Positions 49,852 through 59,186 are shown, numbered from the stretch's first letter. The stretch: 64,000 nt of DNA from an uncultured Phycisphaerales bacterium (GCA_903845195.1 CAIMWO010000079.1:1-64000), one strand, 5' to 3'. The notes: generated by a model not told the origin, from the letters alone. A program made the numbers and translations.

Positions 49852-50160
49852 ATGCCCAAACTCGACCAACTGCTCGCACTCCTGGCGGCCGAACCCGACG
49901 ATGCCTTCCTGCGCTACGGCGTGGCCATGGAATACGCCAAGCTCGGGCAGTTCGATCAATCGCTGCAGGAGTTCAACGAACTCCTCCGCCGCCACCCCGA
50001 TTACGTACCCGGCTTTTTCATGGCCGGCCGTACGTGCGAGCAGAACGCCGACCCCGAGGGCGCCAAATCTTTCTACCGGCGCGGCATCGATACCGCCAAC
50101 CGCGTCGGCGACACTCATGCCGCGGGCGAAATCGCTTCGGCCCTTTCCGCTATCGAGTGA
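49852..50160 (+). CDS. Tetratricopeptide-repeat protein
   Basis: A 102-residue protein made of three TPR-like helix pairs: DAFLRYGVAMEYAKLGQFDQ, SLQEFNELLRRHPDYVPGFF and EGAKSFYRRGIDTANRVGDT. The short N-terminal part (MPKLDQLLALLAAEPDDAFL) resembles a family of small planctomycete TPR proteins. It lies 60 bases after the preceding STN-like gene on the same strand, probably in one transcript. The partner is unknown. Confidence 0.82.
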   Translation: MPKLDQLLALLAAEPDDAFLRYGVAMEYAKLGQFDQSLQEFNELLRRHPDYVPGFFMAGRTCEQNADPEGAKSFYRRGIDTANRVGDTHAAGEIASALSAIE

Positions 50161-50203
50161 CAACGACGCTCGCAAGAACTTAAAATCGCCGCGTTCTTGC
50201 GTC

Positions 50204-51076
50204 CTATCTCAGCTTGGTAAACTCCACCGCCCCGCTGCCCCACCCCTCCAACTTCGCCCCCCTGTAGACCCCCGTCAGCGCTCGAACGCACCCCTCCACC
50301 GCCGCCCCGGCGTCATTCGACATATTGGCAGTCAGCAACCCGCACCCATAGAGCGTCGGCGGCGCAGTACCTGCAGGCGGTTGGGCCAGCGCGCTTTCAT
50401 ACTGCCCGATGTTCCCGCCCAGCAGGCGCGCCCTGTCGAGGCGCTTCACAAACTCCTCATGCAAACGCTTCCGCTGCGGCTCGTTCTCAAACCCGTACCA
50501 CATCAACACCACGATCCCCCGCGTCGCCAACTCGCAAAACAATCCCAATGTGTCGATCTGACCCGCCCGTTCCTCCAACGCATCGTACGGATCCAGGAAC
50601 GCCATTGTCCCGCCCGTCCAACGATCCGGCAGCATTACCCCCGCGCCCCGCACGATCGTCACCCCATCATCCTGCACGCACTCGGCGCTCGCCGGCGGCA
50701 CATGCAAGTCCGCTGCCGCATTCACGATGTCCCGCAGGCTCTCATCGTCGGTATCGCAAAACAGGTATCGCCGCACGTTCTCGCCCAGCAGTTTCATCGC
50801 CAGCCAGGGCGATCCGGGGAAAAACGCCAGTGCCTGCCCGTTGTGAATCTGCGCGAGTTGCTGCACGTAAGTGCTTTTCTGCAGCACACCGGACTCCGAA
50901 GCATGGTCCAGAAAATAGGCGATCCCGTGCGCCCGCTCCGCCCCGCTTTCCAGTGGATACCGCGCCGCGCCCGCGTGGGATTCCCAATATTCATGCGGCT
51001 GATGCAACCGCAGCACCTCGCACAACGCCAAGTGCTTGAAGACATCCGCCCAATTTCCAAAATGCTTATTCGCCAT
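50204..51076 (-). CDS. RlmJ-like putative methyltransferase
   Basis: A 290-residue protein. The N-terminal GNWADVFKHLALCEVL and SHAGAARYPL align by pattern with RlmJ (GNHADVLKH, THAGAGRYQL), which methylates A2030 of 23S rRNA. A SAM-binding Asp-Pro motif lies in MAFLDPYDALEE. It reads DPYD rather than the usual DPPY, so activity is less certain. FFPGSPWLAMKLL corresponds to the PGSPLIARQLL segment. The start MANKHFGNW is chosen because it opens that signature and has GGGA upstream. It is convergent with the TPR gene. Confidence 0.68.
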   Translation of the reverse strand: MANKHFGNWADVFKHLALCEVLRLHQPHEYWESHAGAARYPLESGAERAHGIAYFLDHASESGVLQKSTYVQQLAQIHNGQALAFFPGSPWLAMKLLGENVRRYLFCDTDDESLRDIVNAAADLHVPPASAECVQDDGVTIVRGAGVMLPDRWTGGTMAFLDPYDALEERAGQIDTLGLFCELATRGIVVLMWYGFENEPQRKRLHEEFVKRLDRARLLGGNIGQYESALAQPPAGTAPPTLYGCGLLTANMSNDAGAAVEGCVRALTGVYRGAKLEGWGSGAVEFTKLR

Positions 51077-51229
51077 AGGGTCCCACAAACGCAACTGCTA
51101 TCCCAGATTAGTCCCCACAGCTTATCGGCAAATTCCATCGACCAATGCCTGCCGAATCAGGGGATGCCCGTGTAGTGCCCCGCCATGGCTTGTCGTTTCA
51201 ACCAGTCCGCTGGAGTCATGCAAGATTCG

Positions 51230-52096
51230 TCATTCGCGTACTTCTTCCACCCGCATCGGCCGCGGTTTGAACTTCGGACACTGCCCGAAAAATCGCGCCG
51301 GATTGTTGTAAAACACCGTCATGAGCGTCTCGAGCGCGTGCCCGCGTTTCTTCGCCTCCAGCATCGTCCGATGCGTGTTCAGCGGGTCGCTCACCCCCCA
51401 GTCTGCCGCCGCATTCACCATCAACCGCTCCGCCCCGTGCATCTCGATCATGTCCACGGCCCGCTGGGGCGTACACTTGCTCACCGGGTATAGCGTCATC
51501 CCCGCCCAGTACCCCGCATCCTTCACGATCTTGATCGTGTGCTCCTCCACGTGATCGATCAGCACGCGCGAGTGATCGATCTTGCTGCCGAAATCCTTCA
51601 GCATCTCCAGCGTCCACTTCGTCCCCTTCAGCTTGTCCTCCAGGTGCGGCGTATGAATCAAAATCAAATGATGCCCGCCGGTCGCGCCAGCGGCCTTGCT
51701 TTTCTCCCACGTATCAATCGCCATCTGCACGTGCTGCTGAAACACCTTTGCTTCGTTCGGCGTGTTCTTGTTGAGCCCGATCTCCCCCACGCCCAGCACC
51801 GTCGGCTTGTCCAAAAACTTCGGAATTTCCGCCAGCACCTCTTTGGCCTTCCCCAGATCCTCCGCCTCCTTCGGATTCAAACAAATCCAGCAGTAATGAT
51901 CGATCCCAAACTGTGCGGCCCGCTTGGGCTCAAATTCCGTCAACTGCCGGTAGTAATCGACAAACCCCGCCGGCGACCGGTCGAACCCCGCCCAAAACGC
52001 CGGCTCTGAGATCGCCACCACCCCCGCCAGGGCCATCGTTTCATAATCCGCGGTGGTCCGCGACACCATGTGACAATGAGGATCAATAATGAACAT
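51230..52096 (-). CDS. TatD-like metal-dependent hydrolase
   Basis: A 288-residue amidohydrolase-fold protein of the TatD group. The entry motif is FIIDPHCHMVS with the paired His, followed by the metal Glu in VLGVGEIGLNKNTP, the His in HHLILIHTPHLEDK, the His in LIDHVEEHT and the Asp in NAAADWGVSDPL. Several loop sequences differ from DNase TatD, so the reaction is uncertain; members near isoprenoid and Ebo-type clusters have a similar shape. It is preceded by the 86-residue helical protein 49 bases upstream in the same direction. Confidence 0.78.
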   Translation of the reverse strand: MFIIDPHCHMVSRTTADYETMALAGVVAISEPAFWAGFDRSPAGFVDYYRQLTEFEPKRAAQFGIDHYCWICLNPKEAEDLGKAKEVLAEIPKFLDKPTVLGVGEIGLNKNTPNEAKVFQQHVQMAIDTWEKSKAAGATGGHHLILIHTPHLEDKLKGTKWTLEMLKDFGSKIDHSRVLIDHVEEHTIKIVKDAGYWAGMTLYPVSKCTPQRAVDMIEMHGAERLMVNAAADWGVSDPLNTHRTMLEAKKRGHALETLMTVFYNNPARFFGQCPKFKPRPMRVEEVRE

Positions 52097-52144
52097 GTGA
52101 TGAACCTCGCTAAGAACCTCTATGCGTCGATCCCCTGCGACACC

Positions 52145-52405
52145 CTATTCCTTGCTGTACAGCCGCTGGATCTGCTCCGCCCGGCTCGGGCCCGGCCCCC
52201 GCAGGATCTCCAGTGCACGATCGATAAACGTCAGCCGCATATCCCCACGCACCTGAATCAATTCCGGCGAACGATCGACCCGATCCAGATTCGCCGCAAT
52301 CTCGATCAACTTTGCCCGCGTCTCCAGGAAATACGTGTCCAGGACCTCCGCAGCGCTCCTCGATTTTTCCGGAAGGGTCTTCATCGCCGACCTCCTGTTG
52401 AACAT
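52145..52405 (-). CDS. Small helical protein of unknown function
   Basis: An 86-residue soluble, mostly alpha-helical protein (SAAEVLDTYFLETRAKLIEI, then DRSPELIQVRGDMRLTFIDR), acidic and basic in alternation. I do not recognise it. An alternative start, MKTLPEK at 52384, is possible. It is followed 49 bases later by the TatD-like gene, so the two are probably one operon. It is divergent from the HtrA gene across 102 bases. Confidence 0.6.
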   Translation of the reverse strand: MFNRRSAMKTLPEKSRSAAEVLDTYFLETRAKLIEIAANLDRVDRSPELIQVRGDMRLTFIDRALEILRGPGPSRAEQIQRLYSKE

Positions 52406-52507
52406 GCACCCCCATTGGCCGTATCTTACGACGATTCCTTGTGTTTTCCCAACGCCGGATTATGTTGCATCGTTATAGAATCCTGTCTCATTTCTTTCGG
52501 AGCCATC

Positions 52508-53929
52508 ATGCCTAAATCTCGCTGCTGGACGTTCATCCTGCTTGCCTCCCTGCTCGCCGCCTGCACGCAAGGCCCCTCCGGAAGCCCCGCCGCAAAGGCC
52601 CGCCTCGCCGAAACCAACCAAGATTTCCGCCTCATCATCAACTCGGCCAAAGCCAAAGTCTTCCCCGCCGTCGCCTTCATCAAAGTCGTCCAGCAGGACT
52701 ACGGCGTCGGCGAAAAAACCTCCCGCGAAATCTCCGGCTCCGGCGTCATCATCTCGCCCAAGGGAGAAGTCCTCACCAACTGGCATGTCGTCGACAAAGC
52801 CATTGAAGTCCGCTGCCTGCTCTTCGACGGACGCGCCATGGACGCCAAAGTGCTCGGCTCCGACAAGGACACCGATCTGGCGCTCATCCAACTCCTTCCC
52901 GCCAGCGCCCCCGGCGCTACCACCCAGCCCGGGAACCTCGCCGAATTCAATTACGCTAAACTCGGCGATTCCCGCAAACTCCAGGAAGGCGACTTCGTCA
53001 TGGCCATGGGCGCACCCTGGGGTCTCTCGCGCTCGGTCTCCCTCGGGATCATCTCCTGCACCAAACGTTACCTTCCCAACACCAGCGAATACTCCATCTG
53101 GCTCCAGACCGATGCCGCCATCTCCCCGGGAAACTCCGGCGGACCCCTCGTCAACACCGACGGCGAAGTCATCGGCATCAACACCCGCGGCATGATGGCC
53201 GGCGGCGACATGGGCTTTGCTGTGCCCTCCGAAACCATCCTTCCCGTCATCACGCAGATCCGCGAAGCCGGAAAGGTCAACTGGTCCTGGACCGGCCTGC
53301 AGTTCCAACCTCTCAAAGATTTCAACCGCAACGTCTACTTCGAAGGCAACGACGGCGTTATCGTCGCGGAAACTGACCCCGAATCCCCCGCACGCCGCGC
53401 CGGTATCCAGCCGCGGGACCGCATCCTCAAGGTCAACGGCAAAGCCATCTCGGCCATCACCGATGAAGACCTGCCGGACCTCCGCCGCTACCTCGGTTCA
53501 CTGCCCAAGAACACCCCGGCCATCCTCGAAGTCCTCCGCGGCACTTCCAAAACCCCCATCAACATCACCCTGACTCCCCGCGAAAAAGGCCAGGTCGAAG
53601 GCGATTCCTTCGCCTGCACACGCTGGGACTGCACCGTTAAAACCATCAACCAGTTCGATAACCCCGATCTTTACTTCCAGCGCAAACAGGGCGTCTTCGT
53701 CGACGGCATCAAGTACCCCGGCAACGCCAACTCCTCAGGCCTCGAACAACAGGACATCATCCTCAAGATCGATGGTCAGGCCATCAACACGCTGGCCGAC
53801 CTCCAAAACGTCCACAAAACTTCCCTCGGCACCATCAAAGATAAACCCCGCGTCGTCGTCCAGGTCCTCCGCAACGGCCTGATGCGCCAAGTTGTCCTCG
53901 ACATCTCCCGCGATTACTCGAAAGAATAA
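52508..53929 (+). CDS. HtrA/DegP-type serine protease lipoprotein with two PDZ domains
   Basis: A 473-residue exported protease. The signal peptide WTFILLASLLAACTQG has a lipobox (LLAAC). The trypsin-like domain (about 40-270) has an intact triad: His93 in TNWHVVDKA, Asp123 in DKDTDLALIQ and Ser210 in ISPGNSGGPLVN. Two PDZ domains follow: NDGVIVAETDPESPARRAGI near 295-385, and GVFVDGIKYPGNANSSGLEQ near 398-470. It should degrade or chaperone misfolded envelope proteins. CGGAG precedes the start; a longer frame back to 52070 is excluded by the signal peptide and Shine-Dalgarno. It is the first gene of the forward train to the window end. Confidence 0.93.
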   Translation: MPKSRCWTFILLASLLAACTQGPSGSPAAKARLAETNQDFRLIINSAKAKVFPAVAFIKVVQQDYGVGEKTSREISGSGVIISPKGEVLTNWHVVDKAIEVRCLLFDGRAMDAKVLGSDKDTDLALIQLLPASAPGATTQPGNLAEFNYAKLGDSRKLQEGDFVMAMGAPWGLSRSVSLGIISCTKRYLPNTSEYSIWLQTDAAISPGNSGGPLVNTDGEVIGINTRGMMAGGDMGFAVPSETILPVITQIREAGKVNWSWTGLQFQPLKDFNRNVYFEGNDGVIVAETDPESPARRAGIQPRDRILKVNGKAISAITDEDLPDLRRYLGSLPKNTPAILEVLRGTSKTPINITLTPREKGQVEGDSFACTRWDCTVKTINQFDNPDLYFQRKQGVFVDGIKYPGNANSSGLEQQDIILKIDGQAINTLADLQNVHKTSLGTIKDKPRVVVQVLRNGLMRQVVLDISRDYSKE

Positions 53930-53992
53930 CCCCTCGTCGGTCACTTACCTGGCAGCGGCTTGCCCCGCGCTTCTCTCACTTAAGGATTCGTC

Positions 53993-56179
53993 ATGTCTAA
54001 GAAACCACTGGGACTCCTCTTCGCACTGGCCGTCCTGACGCTGGCCCTCCCTGCCTTCCCCCAGGCCGATGAGAAAAAGCCTGATCCCCTCGAAAAACAG
54101 CAGGCCGCTATCAAAGCCGTTCAGCCCGCACTGGTCATTGTCGAATACACCCTGCAGTACGACAAAGGCCAGGCTCCCGGCGGCAGCGCCGGACGCTATC
54201 GCAACTCTGCCTATGCCGACATCATTAAGGAAGAACGCCCCCTGGAGCAGTCCGGCGTTCTGGTTGATGACACCCACGTCGCCACGCAGGACCTGCTCAT
54301 CCACCCGCGCTTCATCAAATCCATCGCCGTCCGCAAGGTCGGCGGCAGCCGCGTCGACGCCAAGATCTCTGCCGTCGCCAAAGTCCAGAACGGCATCATC
54401 CTCGAGCTCTCCGCCGCACTCAAAGACGCCAAGCCCATCAAGTGCGATCCCGCCCTGGCAGGCCCCTACTCGGCCGTCACTTACTTTGAATCCAACGGCG
54501 ATTGGGTAGCCACGACCTCGCCATTTGGGCTCGAACTGGCCGTCGGCACAGATCGCAAAGACTACCGCCTTCACCAGGGCGTCGTCGTCGACAAGGCTGG
54601 TGCACCCGTGGCGGTCGTCTTCGATGATGAACTCCCCGCCGATGACTCCTGGAAGGGCTCTCCGCTGCAGTGGTCTGCCTACTCTGCCGACCAGCTCAAG
54701 ATCATGCTCGATACCCTCGACAAACAAGCCGGCCAAACCCTCGTCCGCGTCACGCTCAACTTCCGCTCGCCCAAGAACAACGCCGCTTCCGGCTATCGCC
54801 GCGGCGATGATGAATCCAACGCCGCCGTCATGAACGTCCTCGGCGTCGTCATGAATCCCAACACCGTGCTCGTACTGGCGGAACTCAAACCCACCGTCAC
54901 CTCGCGCCTCGAAAGCATCCGCGTCTTCACCGATCCCCCCGTCGACGCCAAGTTCAAGGCCACCCTCACCGATTTCGGCGCTTTCGTCGCCACCCCGGAG
55001 AAACCCCTCACCGCACTGGTGGCCTCCACGCAAAAACTTCCCGATCTCCTTGGTGTCGCCATCCCCGGCGTTGAAGTGCTCATGCAGGGCGAACACCGCG
55101 TCGCTTACGTCCAGCATCGCCGCATGACCGGCCTCTCCGTCGGCTGGCAGAAAAACCTCTTCATCGAGATTTCTGACGCCTCCAAAGGCCTCTTCCTCTT
55201 CGATGCCGACAACAAGCTTGTTGCCCTGCCCATCTCCCACCGCGAGAAAGTCGCCGTCGAAGAACGCTACGGCAGCAGTGATCGCTCCATGATCACCCCC
55301 ATCGCGCTCATCAACACCGCGCTGTCCGACCTCGCCAAATCCTCCGACCCCTCCAACGTGCCCCTCAGCGAGGAACAGGAAAACCGCCTCGCCTGGATCG
55401 GCGTCGAACTCCAGCCCCTCAACCAGGAACTGGCCCGCGCCAACAACGTCTCCGATCTCACTAACGATGGCGAAATGGGCGCATTGGTCACCTACGTCTA
55501 TCCAGACTCTCCCGCAGCCAAGGCGGGCGTGGAACCCGGCTGGGTCTTCCTCCGCATCGATGCCGAGGGACAACCCAAACCCATCGACCTCCATATCGAA
55601 TCCGATAGCTTCCGCGACCGCCCCTTCCCCTGGGATCGGCTGGGCGAAGCTCCGGAATCCGTCTTCGACCGCATCCCCACTCCTTGGGCCCCCGCGGAAA
55701 ACGCCCTCATCCGCACCCTGACGGACCTGGGCTTCGGCAAGAAGTTCACCGGCGAATTTTTCTCCGACGGCAAAAACATCAAGAAGGATTTCGTCGTCAC
55801 CCAAAGCCCATCGCATTTCCTCTCGGCACCCAAGTTCAAGAATGTCGCCCTGGGCCTGACCGTCCGCGACCTCACCTATGAAGTCCGCCGCTATCTTCAG
55901 AAGAAGACCGATGAACCCGGCGTCGTCATCAGCAAGATCGAAATGGGCTCCAAGGCCTCCGTCAGCGGCCTCAAACCCTACGAACTCATCACCGCCGTCA
56001 ACGATCAGCCCGTCAACTCCGTCAAGGATTTCGAAGCTCTCACCAAGGACCAGGAAGAGCTTCGCCTCACCATCAAACGGATGACCAAGGGCCGTATCGT
56101 GAAGATCAAACTCACCGCGGCCGCCGCCACCGAAACCCAGCCCGCCGCCACGGCGCCGGCGGAGAAGCCCGCTACCTAA
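53993..56179 (+). CDS. Degenerate HtrA-like protein with C-terminal PDZ domains
   Basis: A 728-residue exported protein 63 bases after HtrA. The signal peptide LLFALAVLTLALPAFPQAD leads into a trypsin-fold-like region, QSGVLVDDTHVATQDLLIHP followed by DAKISAVAKVQNGIILELSA. This aligns by pattern with the HtrA segment SGSGVIISPKGEVLTNWHVV/DTDLALIQL, but the catalytic His and Asp are lost and no GNSGG is found. Two PDZ-like regions near 480-535 (GALVTYVYPDSPAAKAGVEP) and 620-700 (GVVISKIEMGSKASVSGLKP) are well formed. The C-terminal tail is Ala/Thr/Pro-rich. It looks like a catalytically dead partner of the neighbour. Confidence 0.72.
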   Translation: MSKKPLGLLFALAVLTLALPAFPQADEKKPDPLEKQQAAIKAVQPALVIVEYTLQYDKGQAPGGSAGRYRNSAYADIIKEERPLEQSGVLVDDTHVATQDLLIHPRFIKSIAVRKVGGSRVDAKISAVAKVQNGIILELSAALKDAKPIKCDPALAGPYSAVTYFESNGDWVATTSPFGLELAVGTDRKDYRLHQGVVVDKAGAPVAVVFDDELPADDSWKGSPLQWSAYSADQLKIMLDTLDKQAGQTLVRVTLNFRSPKNNAASGYRRGDDESNAAVMNVLGVVMNPNTVLVLAELKPTVTSRLESIRVFTDPPVDAKFKATLTDFGAFVATPEKPLTALVASTQKLPDLLGVAIPGVEVLMQGEHRVAYVQHRRMTGLSVGWQKNLFIEISDASKGLFLFDADNKLVALPISHREKVAVEERYGSSDRSMITPIALINTALSDLAKSSDPSNVPLSEEQENRLAWIGVELQPLNQELARANNVSDLTNDGEMGALVTYVYPDSPAAKAGVEPGWVFLRIDAEGQPKPIDLHIESDSFRDRPFPWDRLGEAPESVFDRIPTPWAPAENALIRTLTDLGFGKKFTGEFFSDGKNIKKDFVVTQSPSHFLSAPKFKNVALGLTVRDLTYEVRRYLQKKTDEPGVVISKIEMGSKASVSGLKPYELITAVNDQPVNSVKDFEALTKDQEELRLTIKRMTKGRIVKIKLTAAAATETQPAATAPAEKPAT

Positions 56180-56227
56180 CGGGCTCTTGGCCACTTCTTG
56201 GGCCGATGCTGCCGGAACGGAGATCGC

Positions 56228-57400
56228 ATGCGCGCCGCACGCACGTCAATGGCCGTGATCTTTCTGGCCGCCGCTGCGCTGCTCTCGCATCTCGCCACCG
56301 CGGCCGACACCCCCGCCACACAACCCGCCCCGCAAATCAAAATGAGCGAAGCCAAAGCTCGCGAATGGCTGGCCCAGTGGCAAACCCACATCACCAACGA
56401 TGCCCGCAAGGAACGTTACTGCGACAAGGAAAACGCCGAGGAACTCGCCTGGCTCATGGGCCCCTTCATGGACGGCTTCTACTTCGGCTACCGCGCCACG
56501 CACGATCCCCAATGGATCGACCTCCTCGTCGACTGGTCCGATTCGTGGCTCAAACGCGCCGTCAAAGAACCCGATGGTTACCTCGGCTGGCCCAAGACCC
56601 ACGCCGCCGGCACTGACAAGGACGACCTCAACTCCTACAACGCCGACAGCCTCCTCGGCGAAGCCGTCGTCCTGCGGCCGATCGTCCTCATGTCCCATGA
56701 AATCCTCCGCACCCCGGCGCTGAAACAGAAATACGGCGCTAAAGCCGAAAGCTATTTGAAGCTCGCCGAACAAATCTACGAAAAATGGGACCACCGCGGC
56801 GTCTGGCGACCCACCAAAGATGGCGGCATGATCACCGTCGTACTCCCCTTCGGCATCGACCCCAAGACCAACCAGTTCACCGAAAACTACGCCCATCGCA
56901 ATGACCCCAAGATCGGCTTCTCCCACCCCAACAACAAAGCCAACCTCGTCGCACGCTGGCTGCTGGCCATGTCGGATGCCACCGGCAAACCGGTTTACAA
57001 GGAACGGGCTGAAAAATGGTTCCGCCTCCTCAAATCCCGCATGAAAGAAAATCCCAACGGCGCCTTCGATGTCTGGAACTACTGGCAGCCCGCGGGCCCC
57101 TGGGACTATCTGCCCAACGGACAACCCAAACACTGGGTCGGCATCCACCCCAACGACGGCTACTACAGCATCGACACCACTGCCATCACCGACGCTTACA
57201 CCCACGGCCTCGTCTTCACGAAAGAGGACATCACTCGCCTCACCAAGACGGCCCTGGCCGACCCCAAACGCAACTGGCCCGCCCTTGCTCCCTTCAATGC
57301 CGACCTGCAGAAATCGTTCGAATCGAATTTCAAACCCGGCAGTTGGGGCGGCTTGGGACTCACCCCGTGGTACCTTTCCCTCCAAACCCCCAAAAAATGA
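56228..57400 (+). CDS. Exported (alpha/alpha)6-barrel-like protein
   Basis: A 390-residue exported protein. The signal peptide SMAVIFLAAAALLSHLATAA is followed by a six-hairpin helical barrel suggested by repeating aromatic helices: PFMDGFYFGYRATHDPQWID, LMSHEILRTPALKQKYGAKA, NKANLVARWLLAMSDATGKP and VGIHPNDGYYSIDTTAITDA. The fold occurs in polysaccharide lyases and glycosidases, but I cannot place it in a numbered family or find the catalytic residues. GGAG lies five bases before the chosen ATG. It lies 48 bases after the PDZ gene. Confidence 0.62.
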   Translation: MRAARTSMAVIFLAAAALLSHLATAADTPATQPAPQIKMSEAKAREWLAQWQTHITNDARKERYCDKENAEELAWLMGPFMDGFYFGYRATHDPQWIDLLVDWSDSWLKRAVKEPDGYLGWPKTHAAGTDKDDLNSYNADSLLGEAVVLRPIVLMSHEILRTPALKQKYGAKAESYLKLAEQIYEKWDHRGVWRPTKDGGMITVVLPFGIDPKTNQFTENYAHRNDPKIGFSHPNNKANLVARWLLAMSDATGKPVYKERAEKWFRLLKSRMKENPNGAFDVWNYWQPAGPWDYLPNGQPKHWVGIHPNDGYYSIDTTAITDAYTHGLVFTKEDITRLTKTALADPKRNWPALAPFNADLQKSFESNFKPGSWGGLGLTPWYLSLQTPKK

Positions 57401-57507
57401 CCCCGAAAAGCCCTCCGACACCGTTGAGAGCCACTCCTTGCGGGTTTCCCCCAATTCCGCTCCGCGGTATGCTTAACGCCACGTTCTTAATTGGAGAATT
57501 CCCCCTC

Positions 57508-58530
57508 ATGACCCTCCCCTTCCCCGAAAACCCCACCGCCGATCAACTGCTGGCCGCCGCACGCGATGTGCTGAGCTCCGAAGCCGCCTCCATTGCCGCC
57601 GTCGCCGGAAAACTCGATGACGCCATTGTCCGCGCCATCACCACCATCCACGGCCGCACCGGCGAAGACACTCACGGCACTTGCGCCGTCTCGGGCATCG
57701 GGAAAGCCGGCCTCGTCGGCCAGCGCATCTCCGCCTCCTTCGCCAGCACCGGCACGCCTTCCCACTTCCTCCACCCCGTTGAAGCCACCCACGGCGACCT
57801 CGGACGCGTCCGCCGCAACGACGTGGCCCTTCTCCTGTCCTACTCCGGCGAAACCGAAGAAGTCCTCCGCCTCCTTGACCTTATCAAACGCATCGCCGTC
57901 CCCATCATCGCGATCACCTCCAGCCGGAAAAATTCCCTCGGCCGTCTTGCCGACATCACCATCGAGCTCGGCCAGATCGAAGAAGTCTGTCCGCACGGCC
58001 TGGCGCCCACTACCACCGTCAACTGCATTTCGGCCGTGGGCGATGCGCTGGTTCTGGGCGTCATGAGCCTCCGCAAATTCACCAAGGAAGACTTCGCCGC
58101 CTCCCACCCCTCCGGCGCGCTGGGCCGCAAGCTCCTCAAAGTCAGCCAGGTCATGGAATTCAAAGCCGGCGAAAATTTCGCCGCCGTTCCGGAAACTCTC
58201 AAGGTCCGCGAGATTCTCGATAAAGATCAGGCCACCGGCCGCCGCGCCGGGGCCATCGTCCTTGTCGACGCCGCCGGAAGACTCACCGGCGTTTTCACTG
58301 ATGGCGATCTTCGCCGCCGCATCCGCACGCACGCCAACCTCCTCGACTTACCCATCAAAGACGTCATGACCCGCAACCCCAAGCGCATCTCGCCCGATGC
58401 GCTGGCCAGCGAAGCCTTGGCCATCCTGAATCAATATCGCATCGACGAGCTGCCGGTGGTCGACGACGCGGGCAAGCCGGTCGGCCTGATCGATGTGCAG
58501 GATCTGGTGCGTTTGCGCATCGTGGAGTGA
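57508..58530 (+). CDS. kdsD: D-arabinose 5-phosphate isomerase KdsD
   Basis: A 340-residue enzyme that makes D-arabinose 5-phosphate from ribulose 5-phosphate, the first step of Kdo synthesis. The SIS domain (about 45-185) has SGIGKAGLVGQRISASFAST, HPVEATHGDLGRV and LLSYSGETEEVLRLL. HPSGALGRKLLKVSQVM links to paired CBS domains (about 205-335; VFTDGDLRRRIRTHANLLDL, RIDELPVVDDAGKPVGLIDV). All hallmark residues are present. GGAGAA lies about eleven bases before the ATG. It is immediately followed by kdsC. Confidence 0.97.
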   Translation: MTLPFPENPTADQLLAAARDVLSSEAASIAAVAGKLDDAIVRAITTIHGRTGEDTHGTCAVSGIGKAGLVGQRISASFASTGTPSHFLHPVEATHGDLGRVRRNDVALLLSYSGETEEVLRLLDLIKRIAVPIIAITSSRKNSLGRLADITIELGQIEEVCPHGLAPTTTVNCISAVGDALVLGVMSLRKFTKEDFAASHPSGALGRKLLKVSQVMEFKAGENFAAVPETLKVREILDKDQATGRRAGAIVLVDAAGRLTGVFTDGDLRRRIRTHANLLDLPIKDVMTRNPKRISPDALASEALAILNQYRIDELPVVDDAGKPVGLIDVQDLVRLRIVE

Positions 58531-58582
58531 CGGACCAACAAGAAGATTGCTAGATTCCCGGTATTTCAAAAATGGAGCCCCC

Positions 58583-59092
58583 ATGAGCCTCACCAATATC
58601 CAGCTGCTCGTGCTTGATGTCGACGGCGTTCTCACCGACGGCGGCATCATTCGCGATGATTCCGGCCAGCAGATCAAACGCTTCCACGTCCGCGACGGGG
58701 CGGGCATCGTTCTCTGGCGGCGGCTGGGCAAAGATGTCGCCATCATCACCGGCAAGGAATCGGCCGTCGTCGCGCACCGCGCCGAGGAACTGGGCATCCA
58801 GTACGTCTACCAGAACGTCGGCAACAAACTCGAAACCTACACCGAACTCCTCGAGGAACTCAACCTCAAGGACGAACAAGTCGCCTACGTCGGCGACGAC
58901 CTGCCCGATCTCCGGGTGATGTGCCGCGTCGCCGTGCCCATCGCCGTGGCCGACGCCGCCGAAGAAGTCCGCGCTGTCGCCAAATACGTCACCAAATTCC
59001 CCGGCGGCTACGGCGCCGTCCGCGACGCCATCGAATTCCTCTGCAAAGAAATGGGCCTCTGGGACGAGGTGGTGGCACGGTACCGCGATTGA
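58583..59092 (+). CDS. kdsC: 3-deoxy-D-manno-octulosonate 8-phosphate phosphatase KdsC
   Basis: A 169-residue HAD-family C0 phosphatase that removes phosphate from Kdo-8-phosphate. Motif I is LLVLDVDGVLTDGG with the nucleophile Asp, motif II is AIITGKESAVV, motif III Lys is in NKLETYTELLEEL and motif IV is YVGDDLPDLRVM. The family C-terminus FPGGYGAVRDAIEFL is present. GGAG precedes the start; the upstream extension overlaps kdsD. The kdsD-kdsC-lptC-like order matches the classical LPS cluster. Confidence 0.97.
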   Translation: MSLTNIQLLVLDVDGVLTDGGIIRDDSGQQIKRFHVRDGAGIVLWRRLGKDVAIITGKESAVVAHRAEELGIQYVYQNVGNKLETYTELLEELNLKDEQVAYVGDDLPDLRVMCRVAVPIAVADAAEEVRAVAKYVTKFPGGYGAVRDAIEFLCKEMGLWDEVVARYRD

Positions 59093-59186
59093 CGGGGTGA
59101 TTCGGCAACTCCTTCACTCCTCCGGCCGGCTCCAAGGCGGCCCCAAGGCGATGGGCAATTTCCCACCCCGATGGTAGACTTCCCGA

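Noticed and set aside
53945-56194. A 749-codon reverse-strand reading frame opposite the degenerate HtrA-like gene, Gly/Asp/Glu-rich
   Set aside because: It has antisense composition from the C-ending codons of the real gene, no Shine-Dalgarno, and no family features; the forward frame has a signal peptide and PDZ domains.
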